The position numbers were made by a program, and so were the translations under genes. This document shows positions 45,985-54,877 of a DNA stretch of 64,000 nucleotides, piece after piece. A model generated the notes under the pieces. That model did no database searches. It had not been told where the DNA came from and saw nothing but the letters and a program-made list of their open reading frames with translations. The stretch comes from Hyphococcus formosus (GTDB taxonomy: Bacteria; Pseudomonadota; Alphaproteobacteria; Caulobacterales; Parvularculaceae). The DNA lies in contig NZ_CP157210.1 in NCBI RefSeq assembly GCF_046736345.1, positions 1,612,001-1,676,000 on the forward strand, read 5' to 3'. Each line of letters begins with the position of its first letter. The first letter of the stretch is position 1.

Positions 45985-46533
45985 ATGCAAAAGCTGCTAC
46001 CAATAATCGTTATTCTTGTTGCCGCTATCGCTGGCGGCGGTGGCGGTTATTTCTTCAAAATGCAATCAGCGTCGAAAACTTCAAATGATTCGTCGGCAGA
46101 GCAGATTGCTAGTGACGGCGACGTAAGTCACGGTAATAAAGACAATGCTGGCCATGCTAAAAAGAAGAAGAAAAAAGGCGGGCATGGAGATTCCGAAGAA
46201 GGAAAAAGCAGCACGACCTTTATGAAATTTGGCCGTCAGTTTGTTGTGCCCGTTATCAAGCACGGCCAGCCAAAATCTATGGTCATTCTCGATATTAACA
46301 TCGAGATCGATTCATCTATGGACGAAGCGGTCTATACATTTGAACCCCGCCTGCGTGATGCACTTTTGTCAAAACTTCTTGAACTCGCCGCGGATGATAT
46401 GCTCCCGCAAATTTTGGAAAATGGTGAGAAAATGGAAGCAACGAAACAGGCGCTTCTTGAGACAAGCCGGACGATTATCGGAGATTCAGCGCGGAGCGTT
46501 TTGATACTCGATATTGGAATGCAGAATTACTAG
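45985..46533 (+). CDS. FliL paralogue (copy 2)
   Basis: 182 aa. Membrane helix at the very N-terminus (residues 5-24), a linker with a KKKKKK run and HG repeats closely like FliL copy 1, then a FliL domain from GRQFVVPVIKHG to ILDIGMQNY. It lacks the cytoplasmic tail of copy 1. Last gene before the bidirectional terminator. Two FliL copies in one operon suggest duplication and possible division of labour at the motor. Confidence 0.85.
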   Translation: MQKLLPIIVILVAAIAGGGGGYFFKMQSASKTSNDSSAEQIASDGDVSHGNKDNAGHAKKKKKKGGHGDSEEGKSSTTFMKFGRQFVVPVIKHGQPKSMVILDINIEIDSSMDEAVYTFEPRLRDALLSKLLELAADDMLPQILENGEKMEATKQALLETSRTIIGDSARSVLILDIGMQNY

Positions 46534-46551
46534 CGATTAAAAATATCCAAT

Positions 46552-46591
46552 AAAAAAAGCCGTGGCGGAATTCCGACACGGCTTTTTTTTT
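46552..46591. terminator. Bidirectional terminator between fliL copy 2 and flgD
   Basis: A-run, GCCGTG / CACGGC stem enclosing a second palindrome CGGAATTCCG, then a run of nine T. The A- and T-runs on both sides let it serve both convergent transcripts. Confidence 0.92.
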
Positions 46592-46608
46592 GTAATCAGG
46601 TTTTGTGA

Positions 46609-47292
46609 TTAGCCCGAAATACCAAGCCCTTTCACATCGGATGGCTTTACTTCCACACCGCTAGTCAAAACGATTGTAGGCTGATCGCCATTTAATCGAA
46701 CTTCTCTGACGATACTAAAGGTGCTGGCGACCTCGCTACCGATGCGCTCGCCTTCAGCATCAAAATAAGTAGCCGAAATTGTATAAATTCCTGGAGGAAC
46801 AGGTTCGCCATCTATTTGACCGTTCCAAGATTGAACTGCGCTAGTGTTCGCGGCATTGATCTGAGCGATCTCATCGCCTGCCTGGTTGAATATAGATGTC
46901 GTCATTGTTGCCGCGTCTTCTGACCCGGACAAGCGGAACCGAACAGAGTTCGCGCCATCAAAATATGCCGACGAAGACGAAGTTTCTGCTTCGCGACCAA
47001 TCCAGCTTGCATATTTATCGAAACCATCGCCAACGATTGAGGAAGCAATTGAATCGAGCTTATCGTTCGCGGACACAAGTTGTTCAACCGACGAAAATTG
47101 TGCAAGTTGCGCAACAAATTCGGTGGAATCCGCAGGGTCCAATGGATCTTGGTGTTTGAGCTGAGCGGTTAAGAGTGTCAGAAAATTCTGAAAATCGACA
47201 GCCTCGGCGACACCAGAATCTTTGGTCGCGCTATTTGCGCTGTTCGTCTGATTAGTTTGTGTCTGGCTTGCCGCTGGGGTTACTGACTGCAT
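46609..47292 (-). CDS. flgD: Flagellar hook assembly protein FlgD
   Basis: 227-aa hook cap. N-terminal signature FQNFLTLLTAQLKHQDPLDP (35-54) with EFVAQLAQFSSVEQL, then a Tudor/FnIII-like half. Gln/Asn/Thr-rich N-terminal tail. Downstream of fliK in the same direction with a 31-base gap. Hook protein FlgE is not in the window. Confidence 0.95.
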   Translation of the reverse strand: MQSVTPAASQTQTNQTNSANSATKDSGVAEAVDFQNFLTLLTAQLKHQDPLDPADSTEFVAQLAQFSSVEQLVSANDKLDSIASSIVGDGFDKYASWIGREAETSSSSAYFDGANSVRFRLSGSEDAATMTTSIFNQAGDEIAQINAANTSAVQSWNGQIDGEPVPPGIYTISATYFDAEGERIGSEVASTFSIVREVRLNGDQPTIVLTSGVEVKPSDVKGLGISG

Positions 47293-47323
47293 GGTCTAGC
47301 TCCAATGAATTAATCCACACCGA

Positions 47324-48445
47324 CTAAAGTCGGCGATCGACACGTCCCGTCTCAATCATCACACCAACGGGATTTTGCCCTTCCACATCATCCGCTTCAG
47401 CCAAAGACATATGGTCAGATGACTCAATCGAAGATGGTTTATCGCTTTCTTGCTGACTATCTTGCCGGAACTCCAAGTCCAGTGTTCCCATACCCTGCTC
47501 TTCTAACGCCCGTTGAAAGACGTCAGCATTGCGACGCAGTAGGTCTAATGTTTCAGGGGAATCTGCAGAGATAACCGCGCGGACAATGTTATCCGGACCA
47601 TCACCTTCAAACCCTATCAGTAGCTTCCCCAATTCTGGTGGGTCGAGCCGAACTTCTAATCGCCCCTCACCCTGCCGGTTCGAAACAGCGGCGACAATTT
47701 GATCCCGCATCGGATTAATAAACATCGATTTATCATTAGCCGTAGTAACGACATCGGACCTCGCTCCAGACAGCCGGCCTACGCCTTCGACGTCGCCTTC
47801 TCTAAAGACAGCCGATGAAATAGTCTGATCTACTAATTCGGCCGCAGAATTTTGTGCGAGTGGAACCATTTGTGAATTCAGTGACGCAGCCAACGGTTTC
47901 GTTGCTGGTGTCCGATTGAGCGGAACCCGTAATTCGCTTTCCAACGATTCCGCCAGATCAATATCTAATCCCTCGCCGGCAAGATCGGTACTTTCATTGG
48001 ATGAAAGCGTTGAATTTATGGTTAGTCCATTGGAAACCGTATTTGAACCATTCGAAAAGAGTGGCTTTACGGCCTGCGCACCTACAGCGCCATCAGAGGA
48101 TAGAGTTTGGTTTGGCGCGATTGTTAAGGGTGCCGCAATTAAACCAGCCTCCGGATCGGCATTTAATGAAGCTGAGTTTAGGGAATCCGTATCTTCTTGC
48201 CCAATAGTATCCATCACCTGCGCCGAGAAACTCTTTGCCGTTAACAGATTGTTATCTGTATCAACCAATGTCGCGATACTCGGCTTTTCATCGTCCGAAC
48301 TTCGCTGCAATAAATTCTCTAAAAAGGTGAAGAAACCAGGCGCATCGCCCTCGCCTTCCAGCGCGTTAGAAGACTTTTTTGCAAAGCCATCGCCAGCGGC
48401 GGTTCCAGTTAATGCGGTCAAAAATGAAAGATGACTATTTTCCAT
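47324..48445 (-). CDS. fliK: Flagellar hook-length control protein FliK
   Basis: 373 aa. A variable, Ser/Asp-rich N-terminal ruler and a C-terminal FliK domain recognised by LEVRLDPPELGKLLIGFEGD (about 275-294) and LLRRNADVFQRALEEQGMG. The domain switches export specificity by acting on FlhB. The pairing with flgD is the usual arrangement. Confidence 0.92.
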   Translation of the reverse strand: MENSHLSFLTALTGTAAGDGFAKKSSNALEGEGDAPGFFTFLENLLQRSSDDEKPSIATLVDTDNNLLTAKSFSAQVMDTIGQEDTDSLNSASLNADPEAGLIAAPLTIAPNQTLSSDGAVGAQAVKPLFSNGSNTVSNGLTINSTLSSNESTDLAGEGLDIDLAESLESELRVPLNRTPATKPLAASLNSQMVPLAQNSAAELVDQTISSAVFREGDVEGVGRLSGARSDVVTTANDKSMFINPMRDQIVAAVSNRQGEGRLEVRLDPPELGKLLIGFEGDGPDNIVRAVISADSPETLDLLRRNADVFQRALEEQGMGTLDLEFRQDSQQESDKPSSIESSDHMSLAEADDVEGQNPVGVMIETGRVDRRL

Positions 48446-48526
48446 AAGGCTTTTCTACATTTGATAACTTATTTTTTAGTTACGGCGCATAGGGTTTGGT
48501 AAATTTATTCTTATCCGGAGTAACTT

Positions 48527-48832
48527 ATGGCTTCGCCCAATTTGTCGATCGCCGTTTCACTGCCCAGTGCCGATCAGGTTAATAAAGCGGCACCTGCCGC
48601 AGCCGATAAAGATGCAGCGCTTCGCAAATCCGCAGCAGAGTTCGAATCTGTTTTTATCGCAGAAATGCTATCCCATGCGGGTTTTGATAAAGCCCTTTCT
48701 GAAAATTCGGGCTTCGGCGGAGAAGCCTTTTCCCGGATGCTTGTCGAAAGCTATGCGGAAGAAATCACAAATAACGGTGGGTTCGGTCTTGCTGATCAGA
48801 TTTACCAGCAACTGAAAGGTCGCTCATCATGA
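48527..48832 (+). CDS. FlgJ-like rod-binding protein (no muramidase domain)
   Basis: 101 aa corresponding to the N-terminal rod-binding half of FlgJ: AEFESVFIAEMLSHAGFDKA and SRMLVESYAEEITNNGGFGLADQIYQQL. The peptidoglycan hydrolase half is absent, as in many alphaproteobacteria that use a separate lytic enzyme. CGGAG lies upstream. Overlaps the next gene by 4 bases (ATGA). Confidence 0.92.
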   Translation: MASPNLSIAVSLPSADQVNKAAPAAADKDAALRKSAAEFESVFIAEMLSHAGFDKALSENSGFGGEAFSRMLVESYAEEITNNGGFGLADQIYQQLKGRSS

Positions 48833-49215
48833 AAAATCCAATCGCGCAATTAAAGACCATCCTAAAAGACCTTTCCAAGGTCACCGATGATGAGCGTAAT
48901 GCAATTTCAAATCGAGCGTTCAATGAAGTCGCAAAATTGATGCTTCAAAAAGAATCATTGCTCGCTCAATTCGAAGAAGTTGCCAGCGCGTTAACCTCAG
49001 AACAGTTAACCGATCAACTTATTGGTGACTTAAATTTAATACGTATACGCGCCGAAGAGAACGCGAAAATCCTGAAATCTACTGCAGATGGGGCCCGCGA
49101 AGCCAGAAAACGGCTTCAGAAAATTCGCGATGCGGACTTTTCTACAGGCGCATACGGAGCAAATGGTAATAAATTACGCAATCCAAATGCATCAACCGTT
49201 ACCACAAAAGCGTGA
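48829..49215 (+). CDS. FlgN-like flagellar chaperone
   Basis: 128 aa, almost all helical, with a long coiled-coil pattern (residues 1-100) and a disordered Asn/Thr tail. Position directly after a flgJ-like gene matches FlgN-type chaperones for hook-filament junction proteins FlgK and FlgL. Sequence similarity is weak, so position carries the call. Confidence 0.6.
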   Translation: MKNPIAQLKTILKDLSKVTDDERNAISNRAFNEVAKLMLQKESLLAQFEEVASALTSEQLTDQLIGDLNLIRIRAEENAKILKSTADGAREARKRLQKIRDADFSTGAYGANGNKLRNPNASTVTTKA

Positions 49216-49290
49216 CGTTAATTGCTTGTTAGGTCTTGCACTGTAGAGTTTCCAATATACGGCGAAACAACCGAAGCGGAATTGCTTAAA

Positions 49291-49306
49291 TGGCATACCG
49301 CGTGTC
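49291..49306 (+). promoter_or_regulatory. Possible sigma-54-like promoter of flagellin gene
   Basis: TGGCAT-N5-GTGTC keeps the GG of the -24 box and the 10-base spacing to -12, but the -12 GC reads GT. Flagellin genes are sigma-54-dependent in Caulobacter. The imperfect match makes this a weak call. Confidence 0.22.
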
Positions 49307-49321
49307 AAAAAGGCACAAAAA

Positions 49322-49339
49322 TCCTGCCTCAACGCAGGA
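49322..49339 (+). promoter_or_regulatory. Hairpin in flagellin mRNA leader
   Basis: TCCTGC-CTCAAC-GCAGGA, a perfect 6-bp stem 63 bases before the flagellin ATG. The ribosome-binding site (CAGGAG) lies downstream of it and could compete with the hairpin arm because it repeats part of the same bases. FlbT, encoded just downstream, is known to bind the flagellin leader in Caulobacter. Confidence 0.4.
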
Positions 49340-49401
49340 CTCCCGGCAACTCCTTGTGAGGTCGGACCGTTTAAATCAACGATCCAACAGGAGTCTAAAA
49401 A

Positions 49402-50595
49402 ATGAGCCTACTTACAAATACAAGCGCGATGACCGCTTTGCAGAACCTTCGTTCAATCAACAAAGATCTTGCGATGGTTCAAGAACAAATTTCGACAGGT
49501 AAAAGTGTCAGCAATGCTCGCGACAACGCTGCCTTGTTTGCTATCTCAACAGTTATGGATTCAGACGTGAAAGGCTTTGAGGCGATTTCACAGTCACTTA
49601 ATCTTGGCAGTTCAGCTGTTTCAGTTGCTCGGGGTGCAGCGGAGCAAATTACTGAACTCTTGACTGACATGAAGGGTCTGATCGTTGGGGCACAAGAAGA
49701 CGGCGTTGACCGCACAAAAATCCAGACAGACGTTGATCAGCTTCGTAAGCAGATCGACTCGATCGTTAATGCTGCTCAGTTCAACGGTCTGAACTTCCTA
49801 AAAGGTACAGATACAACTGACTTCCTGGCGTCACTTGACCGTGATGGCTCGGGTACTGTGACTGCGAGCCCTATTTCCATTACGGCACAAAGCCTGGAAA
49901 CAACGGCTGGTGCGGCGGTTGCTGGTCTGGCATCAACAACGACTGGCGTTAATGGCGGCGGGAACTCTGCTGCTCAGCTTGTTGCAAACACAAATGTCTT
50001 CGCGCTCGATATTGAAGGCACGGCAACCTTCACTGCTGGCGACGTATACGAAGTCAAAATTGACGGCCGTAAATTTGCATATGAAGTTCAGACAGGCGAC
50101 GACGAAAATGATGTTGGTCAGGCGCTGACAAACCTCATTAATGATGCTGGCCTGACAGGTATTACAGCCGCATTTGTTGCTGGTGACGGCACTACCGATG
50201 CGCAAGTAGATATCACCAACAACTCTGGAGCTACTGTCGCAATCGAAGCGAACTCGACAGATGGTTCTGGTGGTGGATTGGCGAGCCTTGCTGGTCTTGA
50301 CGTTTCGACAGAGGCCGGTGCTGATGCCGCGCTTGTCGCAATTGAAGGCCTGATCCAGACTGCGGTTGATGCTGCAGCTGAATTTGGTTCTGCTCAAAAA
50401 CGTATCGAAATTCAGGATACGTTCATTTCTGACCTAACTGACGCTTTGAAAACCGGTATTGGCGCACTGGTCGACGCTGACCTTGAAGAGGCATCTGCTC
50501 GCTTGCAGTCTCTTCAGGTTCAACAGCAGCTTGGTATTCAGGCTCTGTCGATTGCGAACCAGTCCCCAAACTCGGTTCTTAGCCTCTTCCGCTAA
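49402..50595 (+). CDS. Flagellin
   Basis: 397-aa filament subunit. The conserved N-terminal helices (MSLLTNTSAMTALQNL, ISTGKSVSNARDNAALFAIS) and C-terminal helices (LQSLQVQQQLGIQALSIANQ, ending LSLFR) form the D0/D1 core. The variable insert (about residues 140-300) is Thr/Gly/Ala/Asp-rich and free of Cys. It is the only flagellin in the window, followed by its own terminator and the flaF-flbT pair. CAGGAG lies upstream. Confidence 0.97.
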   Translation: MSLLTNTSAMTALQNLRSINKDLAMVQEQISTGKSVSNARDNAALFAISTVMDSDVKGFEAISQSLNLGSSAVSVARGAAEQITELLTDMKGLIVGAQEDGVDRTKIQTDVDQLRKQIDSIVNAAQFNGLNFLKGTDTTDFLASLDRDGSGTVTASPISITAQSLETTAGAAVAGLASTTTGVNGGGNSAAQLVANTNVFALDIEGTATFTAGDVYEVKIDGRKFAYEVQTGDDENDVGQALTNLINDAGLTGITAAFVAGDGTTDAQVDITNNSGATVAIEANSTDGSGGGLASLAGLDVSTEAGADAALVAIEGLIQTAVDAAAEFGSAQKRIEIQDTFISDLTDALKTGIGALVDADLEEASARLQSLQVQQQLGIQALSIANQSPNSVLSLFR

Positions 50596-50606
50596 ACTAA
50601 ACTATT

Positions 50607-50636
50607 CCGCGAAGGCCAATTGGCCTTCGCGGTTTC
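50607..50636 (+). terminator. Rho-independent terminator after flagellin
   Basis: An 11-bp perfect stem (CCGCGAAGGCC / GGCCTTCGCGG) with an AATT loop, then TTTCT. It allows high flagellin output with lower read-through into flaF and flbT. Confidence 0.88.
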
Positions 50637-50671
50637 TACAACACTAAATTGGGTATTCTGGGGTTAAAAAT

Positions 50672-51055
50672 ATGACGGTATCGGCACTGGCGCGTAATGC
50701 CTATGATCAATCTACTAAAAGTACTGCCGATCCACGAGCCGTCGAACGCCAGCTACTGGCCAGACTGACAAGTGCGATTATCGTCACCGAAAAGAAGCGT
50801 GACGAAGACCTTCCATCGTTCATCAATGCGCTAAGTAAGAATCTCGAATTCTGGACTGTTGTTGCGACTGACGTCGTCGGCGAAGGAAATAAACTTCCTG
50901 CCGATCTTCGTGCGCAACTTTTTTACCTATTTGAGTTTACAAGAAAGCACACAAACAAAATCCTGAACCAAGATCACAAATTGAGTGCTGAACCGTTGGT
51001 AGAGATCAACCAAAACGTTCTTCGTGGTTTACAGGGACAGGCGGAACCAGCGTAA
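50672..51055 (+). CDS. flaF: Flagellar biosynthesis regulator FlaF
   Basis: 127 aa. Begins ALARNAYDQSTKSTADPRAVERQLLARLT, shown here in part, and continues with FWTVVATDVVGEGNKLPADL, both typical. FlaF promotes flagellin translation or export in Caulobacter and opposes FlbT. Located between flagellin and flbT as in many alphaproteobacteria. Confidence 0.95.
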   Translation: MTVSALARNAYDQSTKSTADPRAVERQLLARLTSAIIVTEKKRDEDLPSFINALSKNLEFWTVVATDVVGEGNKLPADLRAQLFYLFEFTRKHTNKILNQDHKLSAEPLVEINQNVLRGLQGQAEPA

Positions 51056-51073
51056 GAAAAGCGGAATGATGAC

Positions 51074-51493
51074 ATGACCGGGCTTGTTTTAAAGCTTAAA
51101 CCGAATGAAAAAGTGCTCGTTAATGGCGTGGTACTCCAAAATGGAGACCGCGCCGCAAGTTTAAGAGTACGGTCGGAAGATGTCTCGATACTTCGCGCGC
51201 GCGATGCAATTCGACAAGAAGAAGCGGTAACCCCCCTTACCCGTATTTACTATATCGCCCAACTCGCCATGGCCGGTGAAGCCGATCCGAAACAGGCGGA
51301 TGCGGAAATCCGTGCGGGCATCGAACCGCTTAAGTCCATTTTCTCCGGAGAAGTAGCGATTGACCTAGCGCGGGCAGAGGAAGCTTCGAAGGAACACAAA
51401 TTCTTTGTCGTCATGCGCGCTGTGAAGCGGCATTTCGAATTAGAAAAAGCTCTATTGGATCGCGCATCTTCGAATAGTGCGTTAGCATCATGA
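51074..51493 (+). CDS. flbT: Flagellin mRNA repressor FlbT
   Basis: 139 aa; LVLKLKPNEKVLVNGVVLQN at the start and PLTRIYYIAQLA near residue 55 identify the family. FlbT binds the flagellin 5' leader and checks translation until the hook is complete. It overlaps the DUF1217 gene by 4 bases. Confidence 0.95.
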   Translation: MTGLVLKLKPNEKVLVNGVVLQNGDRAASLRVRSEDVSILRARDAIRQEEAVTPLTRIYYIAQLAMAGEADPKQADAEIRAGIEPLKSIFSGEVAIDLARAEEASKEHKFFVVMRAVKRHFELEKALLDRASSNSALAS

Positions 51494-52329
51494 CCTTTAC
51501 GCCGGCAATTCCACTTGGCGGCTATTTAGGTTGGCGTGTATTCGAAAACAGCGCGGATCGTCAGTTTGAGGCCTTCATAAATACGCCGGAAGTTACGCGC
51601 AACATTGAATACTTCACCGAGAATATAAAAAATGCACTGACGGCTGAGGATCTCGTAAAAGACCGAAAGCTTCTCACTGTCGCTCTTGGTGCATATGGCT
51701 TGCAGGATGAAATCGACAAGGCCGCCTTCGTTCGAAAAGTTCTCGAAGAAGGCACCGATGACCCCTCGTCCTTCGCCAACCGCCTGAACGACACGAAATG
51801 GAAAGCCTTTGCAAAGGATTTTGGATATGGAAATCTCGGCGGGACGCGCGTTCTCATTTCGTCGTTCCGCGAGCAAGTCGCAACTGATTATATGCAACAG
51901 GCATTCGAGGCACGCGTAGGCGACGTCAACACAGATATGCGCCTTGCCATGAATTTTCGACGAGAGATCGCCACGATTGCGGAAAATCCGAACGTAGATC
52001 GCGTGGGTTGGTATTCAATCATGGGTGACACGCCCCTGCGAACCGTACTCGAAGGTGCCTTTGGCCTTCCCGCTTCTATCGGTACCGCTGATATTGATCA
52101 GCAAAAAGAATTATTCGAACAAAAAGCAAGCCAGCTATTTGGCGGTAAGTCACCCGCCGTTTTCAAAGACCCAGCTGTGGTCGAAGACGCTTTGCGCCGG
52201 TTCTTTGTTTTCTCCGAGTTAGAAAACGGACCGACTGCGTCAACGCCGGGGTCGGCAGCATTGACGCTTTTATCAGGTCAAAGCGCGAGTTCTCAGGCGC
52301 AGAATTTGTTCTTATCTCTCGTTAGCTAA
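51490..52329 (+). CDS. DUF1217 flagellar-locus protein
   Basis: 279 aa, soluble and helical. IPLGGYLGWRVFENSADRQ at the start is the DUF1217 hallmark, and the region FRREIATIAENPNVDRVGWYSIMGDTPLRTV (split by reading) is well conserved. Members lie in flagellar clusters of rhizobia and Rhodobacterales, but the function is not established. Starts inside the flbT stop and overlaps the convergent fliI tail by 8 bases. Confidence 0.85.
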   Translation: MTFTPAIPLGGYLGWRVFENSADRQFEAFINTPEVTRNIEYFTENIKNALTAEDLVKDRKLLTVALGAYGLQDEIDKAAFVRKVLEEGTDDPSSFANRLNDTKWKAFAKDFGYGNLGGTRVLISSFREQVATDYMQQAFEARVGDVNTDMRLAMNFRREIATIAENPNVDRVGWYSIMGDTPLRTVLEGAFGLPASIGTADIDQQKELFEQKASQLFGGKSPAVFKDPAVVEDALRRFFVFSELENGPTASTPGSAALTLLSGQSASSQAQNLFLSLVS

Positions 52330-53719
52330 GCGCATTCGCATTTAATGATGCGGATGATTTTTTCGTCGCGCTATGCACAATGCTTTCAAGCAGCTGAAAG
52401 CTCTCGCGAACTCCTTCGCGCGGCTTTTCCGAAATAAATTGATCGAGCTTTGGCCAAATTTCCAAGGCGCGATCGATCTGTGGATCTGCGCCATGGGCAT
52501 AAAGACCTGCACGGACAATGGTTTCGGAGTCTTCATAGGCACGTAAAATTGCCCGCGCTTCGCGAAGCAGCAAATTCTCGTCTTCGGTCGCCGCTTTTGG
52601 CAATGACCGCGACACACTACGGGAAACATCAATCGCAGGGAAGCGCCCGCGCTCCGCGATCTTTCGCTCCAACACAATATGCCCGTCCAGAATACCGCGG
52701 ATCATATCTGCGACGGGTTCGTTATGATCGGACCCTGCAACCAAAACAGAAAAGATCGATGTAATGTCCCCCTGGCCTTCCTCACCTGGTCCTGAACGTT
52801 CGACCAATGATGCAATCGTTCGGAAGGTCGACGGTGGAAAAGCGTGTAGAGATGGAGCCTCTCCGGCGGAAAGAGCAACTTCGCGATGGGACTCTGCAAA
52901 TCGCGTGAGCGAATCGAACAAGAATAAAACTTGCTTATTCTGATTACGAAAATACTCAGCTGTCGCCATTGCGAGATTGGCACCGCGTTTCTTGGCAAGC
53001 GGCGATTGATCGGCTGTTGAAGCAATCACGATCGTTTTTTTCATGCCATCAGGTCCAAGCGTGTCTTCAATAAAAGACCGAACCTCGCGCCCACGCTCAC
53101 CGATCATCGCGACAACCGCAATATCGCAGTCTACTCCCCGGGCTATATCTCCCAGCATTGTCGATTTTCCGACACCAGAACCGGCAAACAAACCTATTCT
53201 TTGCCCGCGACAAATGGGCAATAGCGTGTCCATTACACACATCCCGGTTTCAAGGCGTGGACCAAGCATTTTTCGCATCGCTGCATTCGGTGCGGGTGCA
53301 TCAAGTGGCATTGCAACACTGCCCTGGCGGAGTGGTGCTCCATCAAGCGGCAATCCAAACGGATCGATAATACGACCAATCCAGTCATCGCAGGGAAAAG
53401 CCTCGCCATTAATATGATCAAGGCTAGCGATATTCCCGACACTGGCTCCGGTTAGCGAGTCATAAGCAAAACCGGTGATGACCTCACCGTCCATCGCGAC
53501 AATTTTTGCGCTGACATCGCGTCCACTTTCCGTCGCAATAGACACAGTGTCGCCTAATGCGGCGTGCCCGGCCAATCCCTCAATCTTGAGTGACAGCCCA
53601 TCGGTAGCGACCACAACACCATAACGATTTGGTCCGGCAGTCTTTAATAGTTTTTCAACTTTTGGCGGCGCGAGAGAACTCATCTTTGGACCAATCGTGG
53701 TTAACAGTTCATTCAGCAT
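52322..53719 (-). CDS. fliI: Flagellum-specific ATPase FliI
   Basis: 465 aa, hexameric ATPase of the export apparatus. Walker A is GLFAGSGVGKST (about 176-187) and Walker B is VLFLFDSLTRFAESHREVAL. CDDWIGRIIDPFGLPLDG and the VSRSVSRSLP block are typical of FliI rather than the F1 beta subunit. It points away from flgB with a 43-base divergent spacer. Confidence 0.97.
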   Translation of the reverse strand: MLNELLTTIGPKMSSLAPPKVEKLLKTAGPNRYGVVVATDGLSLKIEGLAGHAALGDTVSIATESGRDVSAKIVAMDGEVITGFAYDSLTGASVGNIASLDHINGEAFPCDDWIGRIIDPFGLPLDGAPLRQGSVAMPLDAPAPNAAMRKMLGPRLETGMCVMDTLLPICRGQRIGLFAGSGVGKSTMLGDIARGVDCDIAVVAMIGERGREVRSFIEDTLGPDGMKKTIVIASTADQSPLAKKRGANLAMATAEYFRNQNKQVLFLFDSLTRFAESHREVALSAGEAPSLHAFPPSTFRTIASLVERSGPGEEGQGDITSIFSVLVAGSDHNEPVADMIRGILDGHIVLERKIAERGRFPAIDVSRSVSRSLPKAATEDENLLLREARAILRAYEDSETIVRAGLYAHGADPQIDRALEIWPKLDQFISEKPREGVRESFQLLESIVHSATKKSSASLNANALS

Positions 53720-53762
53720 ATAGATGCAAATATCCCTTACGCCTGGTTAAAGCGAGGTATAC

Positions 53763-54119
53763 ATGTTTAATGATTTGAAAATTTTGCACACCGCTTCTTT
53801 GCTCGCGCGCCACTCCGTGGAACGGCATGCGCAAATTGCCGATAATATCGCGAATGCGGACACACCAGGCTTCAAGGCAAAAGATCTTGAACCCTTTTCC
53901 GATGCTTTCGCTCGCAGCGAGCGAGCCGCAACGTCGGATACGGATCAATTCAAAGCCAATAAAATCAATACGCCGGGCGTCGCTTCACCTAATGGAAACA
54001 CTGTATCACTCGAAGATCAGATGACCCGTTCGACCGCCGCCTCGCGTGACCATGACACAGCTTTGACGATCTATTCAAAAACACTTTCCATGCTGCGATC
54101 CAGCTTAGGCCGTAGCTAA
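53763..54119 (+). CDS. flgB: Flagellar proximal rod protein FlgB
   Basis: 118 aa with HAQIADNIANADTPGFKAKDL near residue 21 and DLEPFSDAFA. The C-terminal helix (TALTIYSKTLSMLRSSLG) completes the rod fold. First of eight rightward genes ending at the FliJ-like protein. Confidence 0.96.
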   Translation: MFNDLKILHTASLLARHSVERHAQIADNIANADTPGFKAKDLEPFSDAFARSERAATSDTDQFKANKINTPGVASPNGNTVSLEDQMTRSTAASRDHDTALTIYSKTLSMLRSSLGRS

Positions 54120-54130
54120 GGAGGCGAGAA

Positions 54131-54523
54131 ATGAACCCGTTTGATAAAATATCCTCACTTGCCACATCGGGGATGCGCGCACAGGCGCAGCGCCTGGAAG
54201 TCGTTAGCGAGAACATCGCCAACAAAGACACACATGGCTATCAGCGTAAAATGGTTGCGTTCGAAAATGTCTTTGACCGCGATCAAGGTGTAAATAAAGT
54301 AGAAATAAGTGACACCTTCATGGACAAAACACCCGGCGAAAGAGTGTTTGATCCTAGCAATCCGTTTGCCGATGAAAACGGTTATGTTGTCATGTCAAAT
54401 GTAAACATGATGACCGAATTTGCTGACGCACGCGAAGCAACCCGTTCCTATGACGCTGGCCTTGAGGTCTTTCGGCAGGCGCGGGACATGTACAGCTCTC
54501 TACTAGACATTTTGAAATCATAA
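54131..54523 (+). CDS. flgC: Flagellar proximal rod protein FlgC
   Basis: 130 aa. RLEVVSENIANKDTHGYQRK and FADENGYVVMSNVNMMTEFADAREATRSYDA are FlgC signatures. AAGGAGGCGAG precedes the start by 4 bases. Follows flgB by 11 bases. Confidence 0.96.
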   Translation: MNPFDKISSLATSGMRAQAQRLEVVSENIANKDTHGYQRKMVAFENVFDRDQGVNKVEISDTFMDKTPGERVFDPSNPFADENGYVVMSNVNMMTEFADAREATRSYDAGLEVFRQARDMYSSLLDILKS

Positions 54524-54535
54524 GGGGACGCCATC

Positions 54536-54859
54536 ATGAAACTTCCCGCATATCAAGCAGCGCAAAGCTATAATTTAGCGAAGACCGCTCTCAAATCCGA
54601 AGCTAACCAGCCGAAGGCACAAGAAGCATTAGGTGCCGATCAAACACCAGAAACCAACAGTGCCTTCAAGGCGGTACACGAACTAGCCAGTACCATTACC
54701 AAAGGTGAACAGGCTTCCATGGCTTATATGACGGGTTCTGCAGATCCGCATTCCGTCGTTGAAGCCCTCGCGGCCGCGGAACTCGCTGTTGAAACTGCTG
54801 TCACCGTTCGCGACAAAGTGGTTGAAGCCTATCAGGAACTAATCCGGATGCCGGTTTAA
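54536..54859 (+). CDS. fliE: Flagellar hook-basal body protein FliE
   Basis: 107 aa. Links the MS-ring to the rod. The C-terminal half GSADPHSVVEALAAAELAVETAVTVRDKVVEAYQELIRMPV (split by reading) is the FliE domain, preceded by a variable N-terminus. 12 bases after flgC. Confidence 0.95.
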   Translation: MKLPAYQAAQSYNLAKTALKSEANQPKAQEALGADQTPETNSAFKAVHELASTITKGEQASMAYMTGSADPHSVVEALAAAELAVETAVTVRDKVVEAYQELIRMPV

Positions 54860-54877
54860 TCAGTTAGGTATTTTGTC

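Noticed and set aside
38129..46533. Search for motB after motA
   Set aside because: No protein with an OmpA-like peptidoglycan domain and single N-terminal helix is present; the gene after motA is a different, long exported protein.
49402..50595. A second flagellin or glycosylation genes near flagellin
   Set aside because: Only one flagellin frame is present, and the neighbours are flaF, flbT, DUF1217 and assembly genes; no glycosyltransferase or pseudaminic acid gene is seen.
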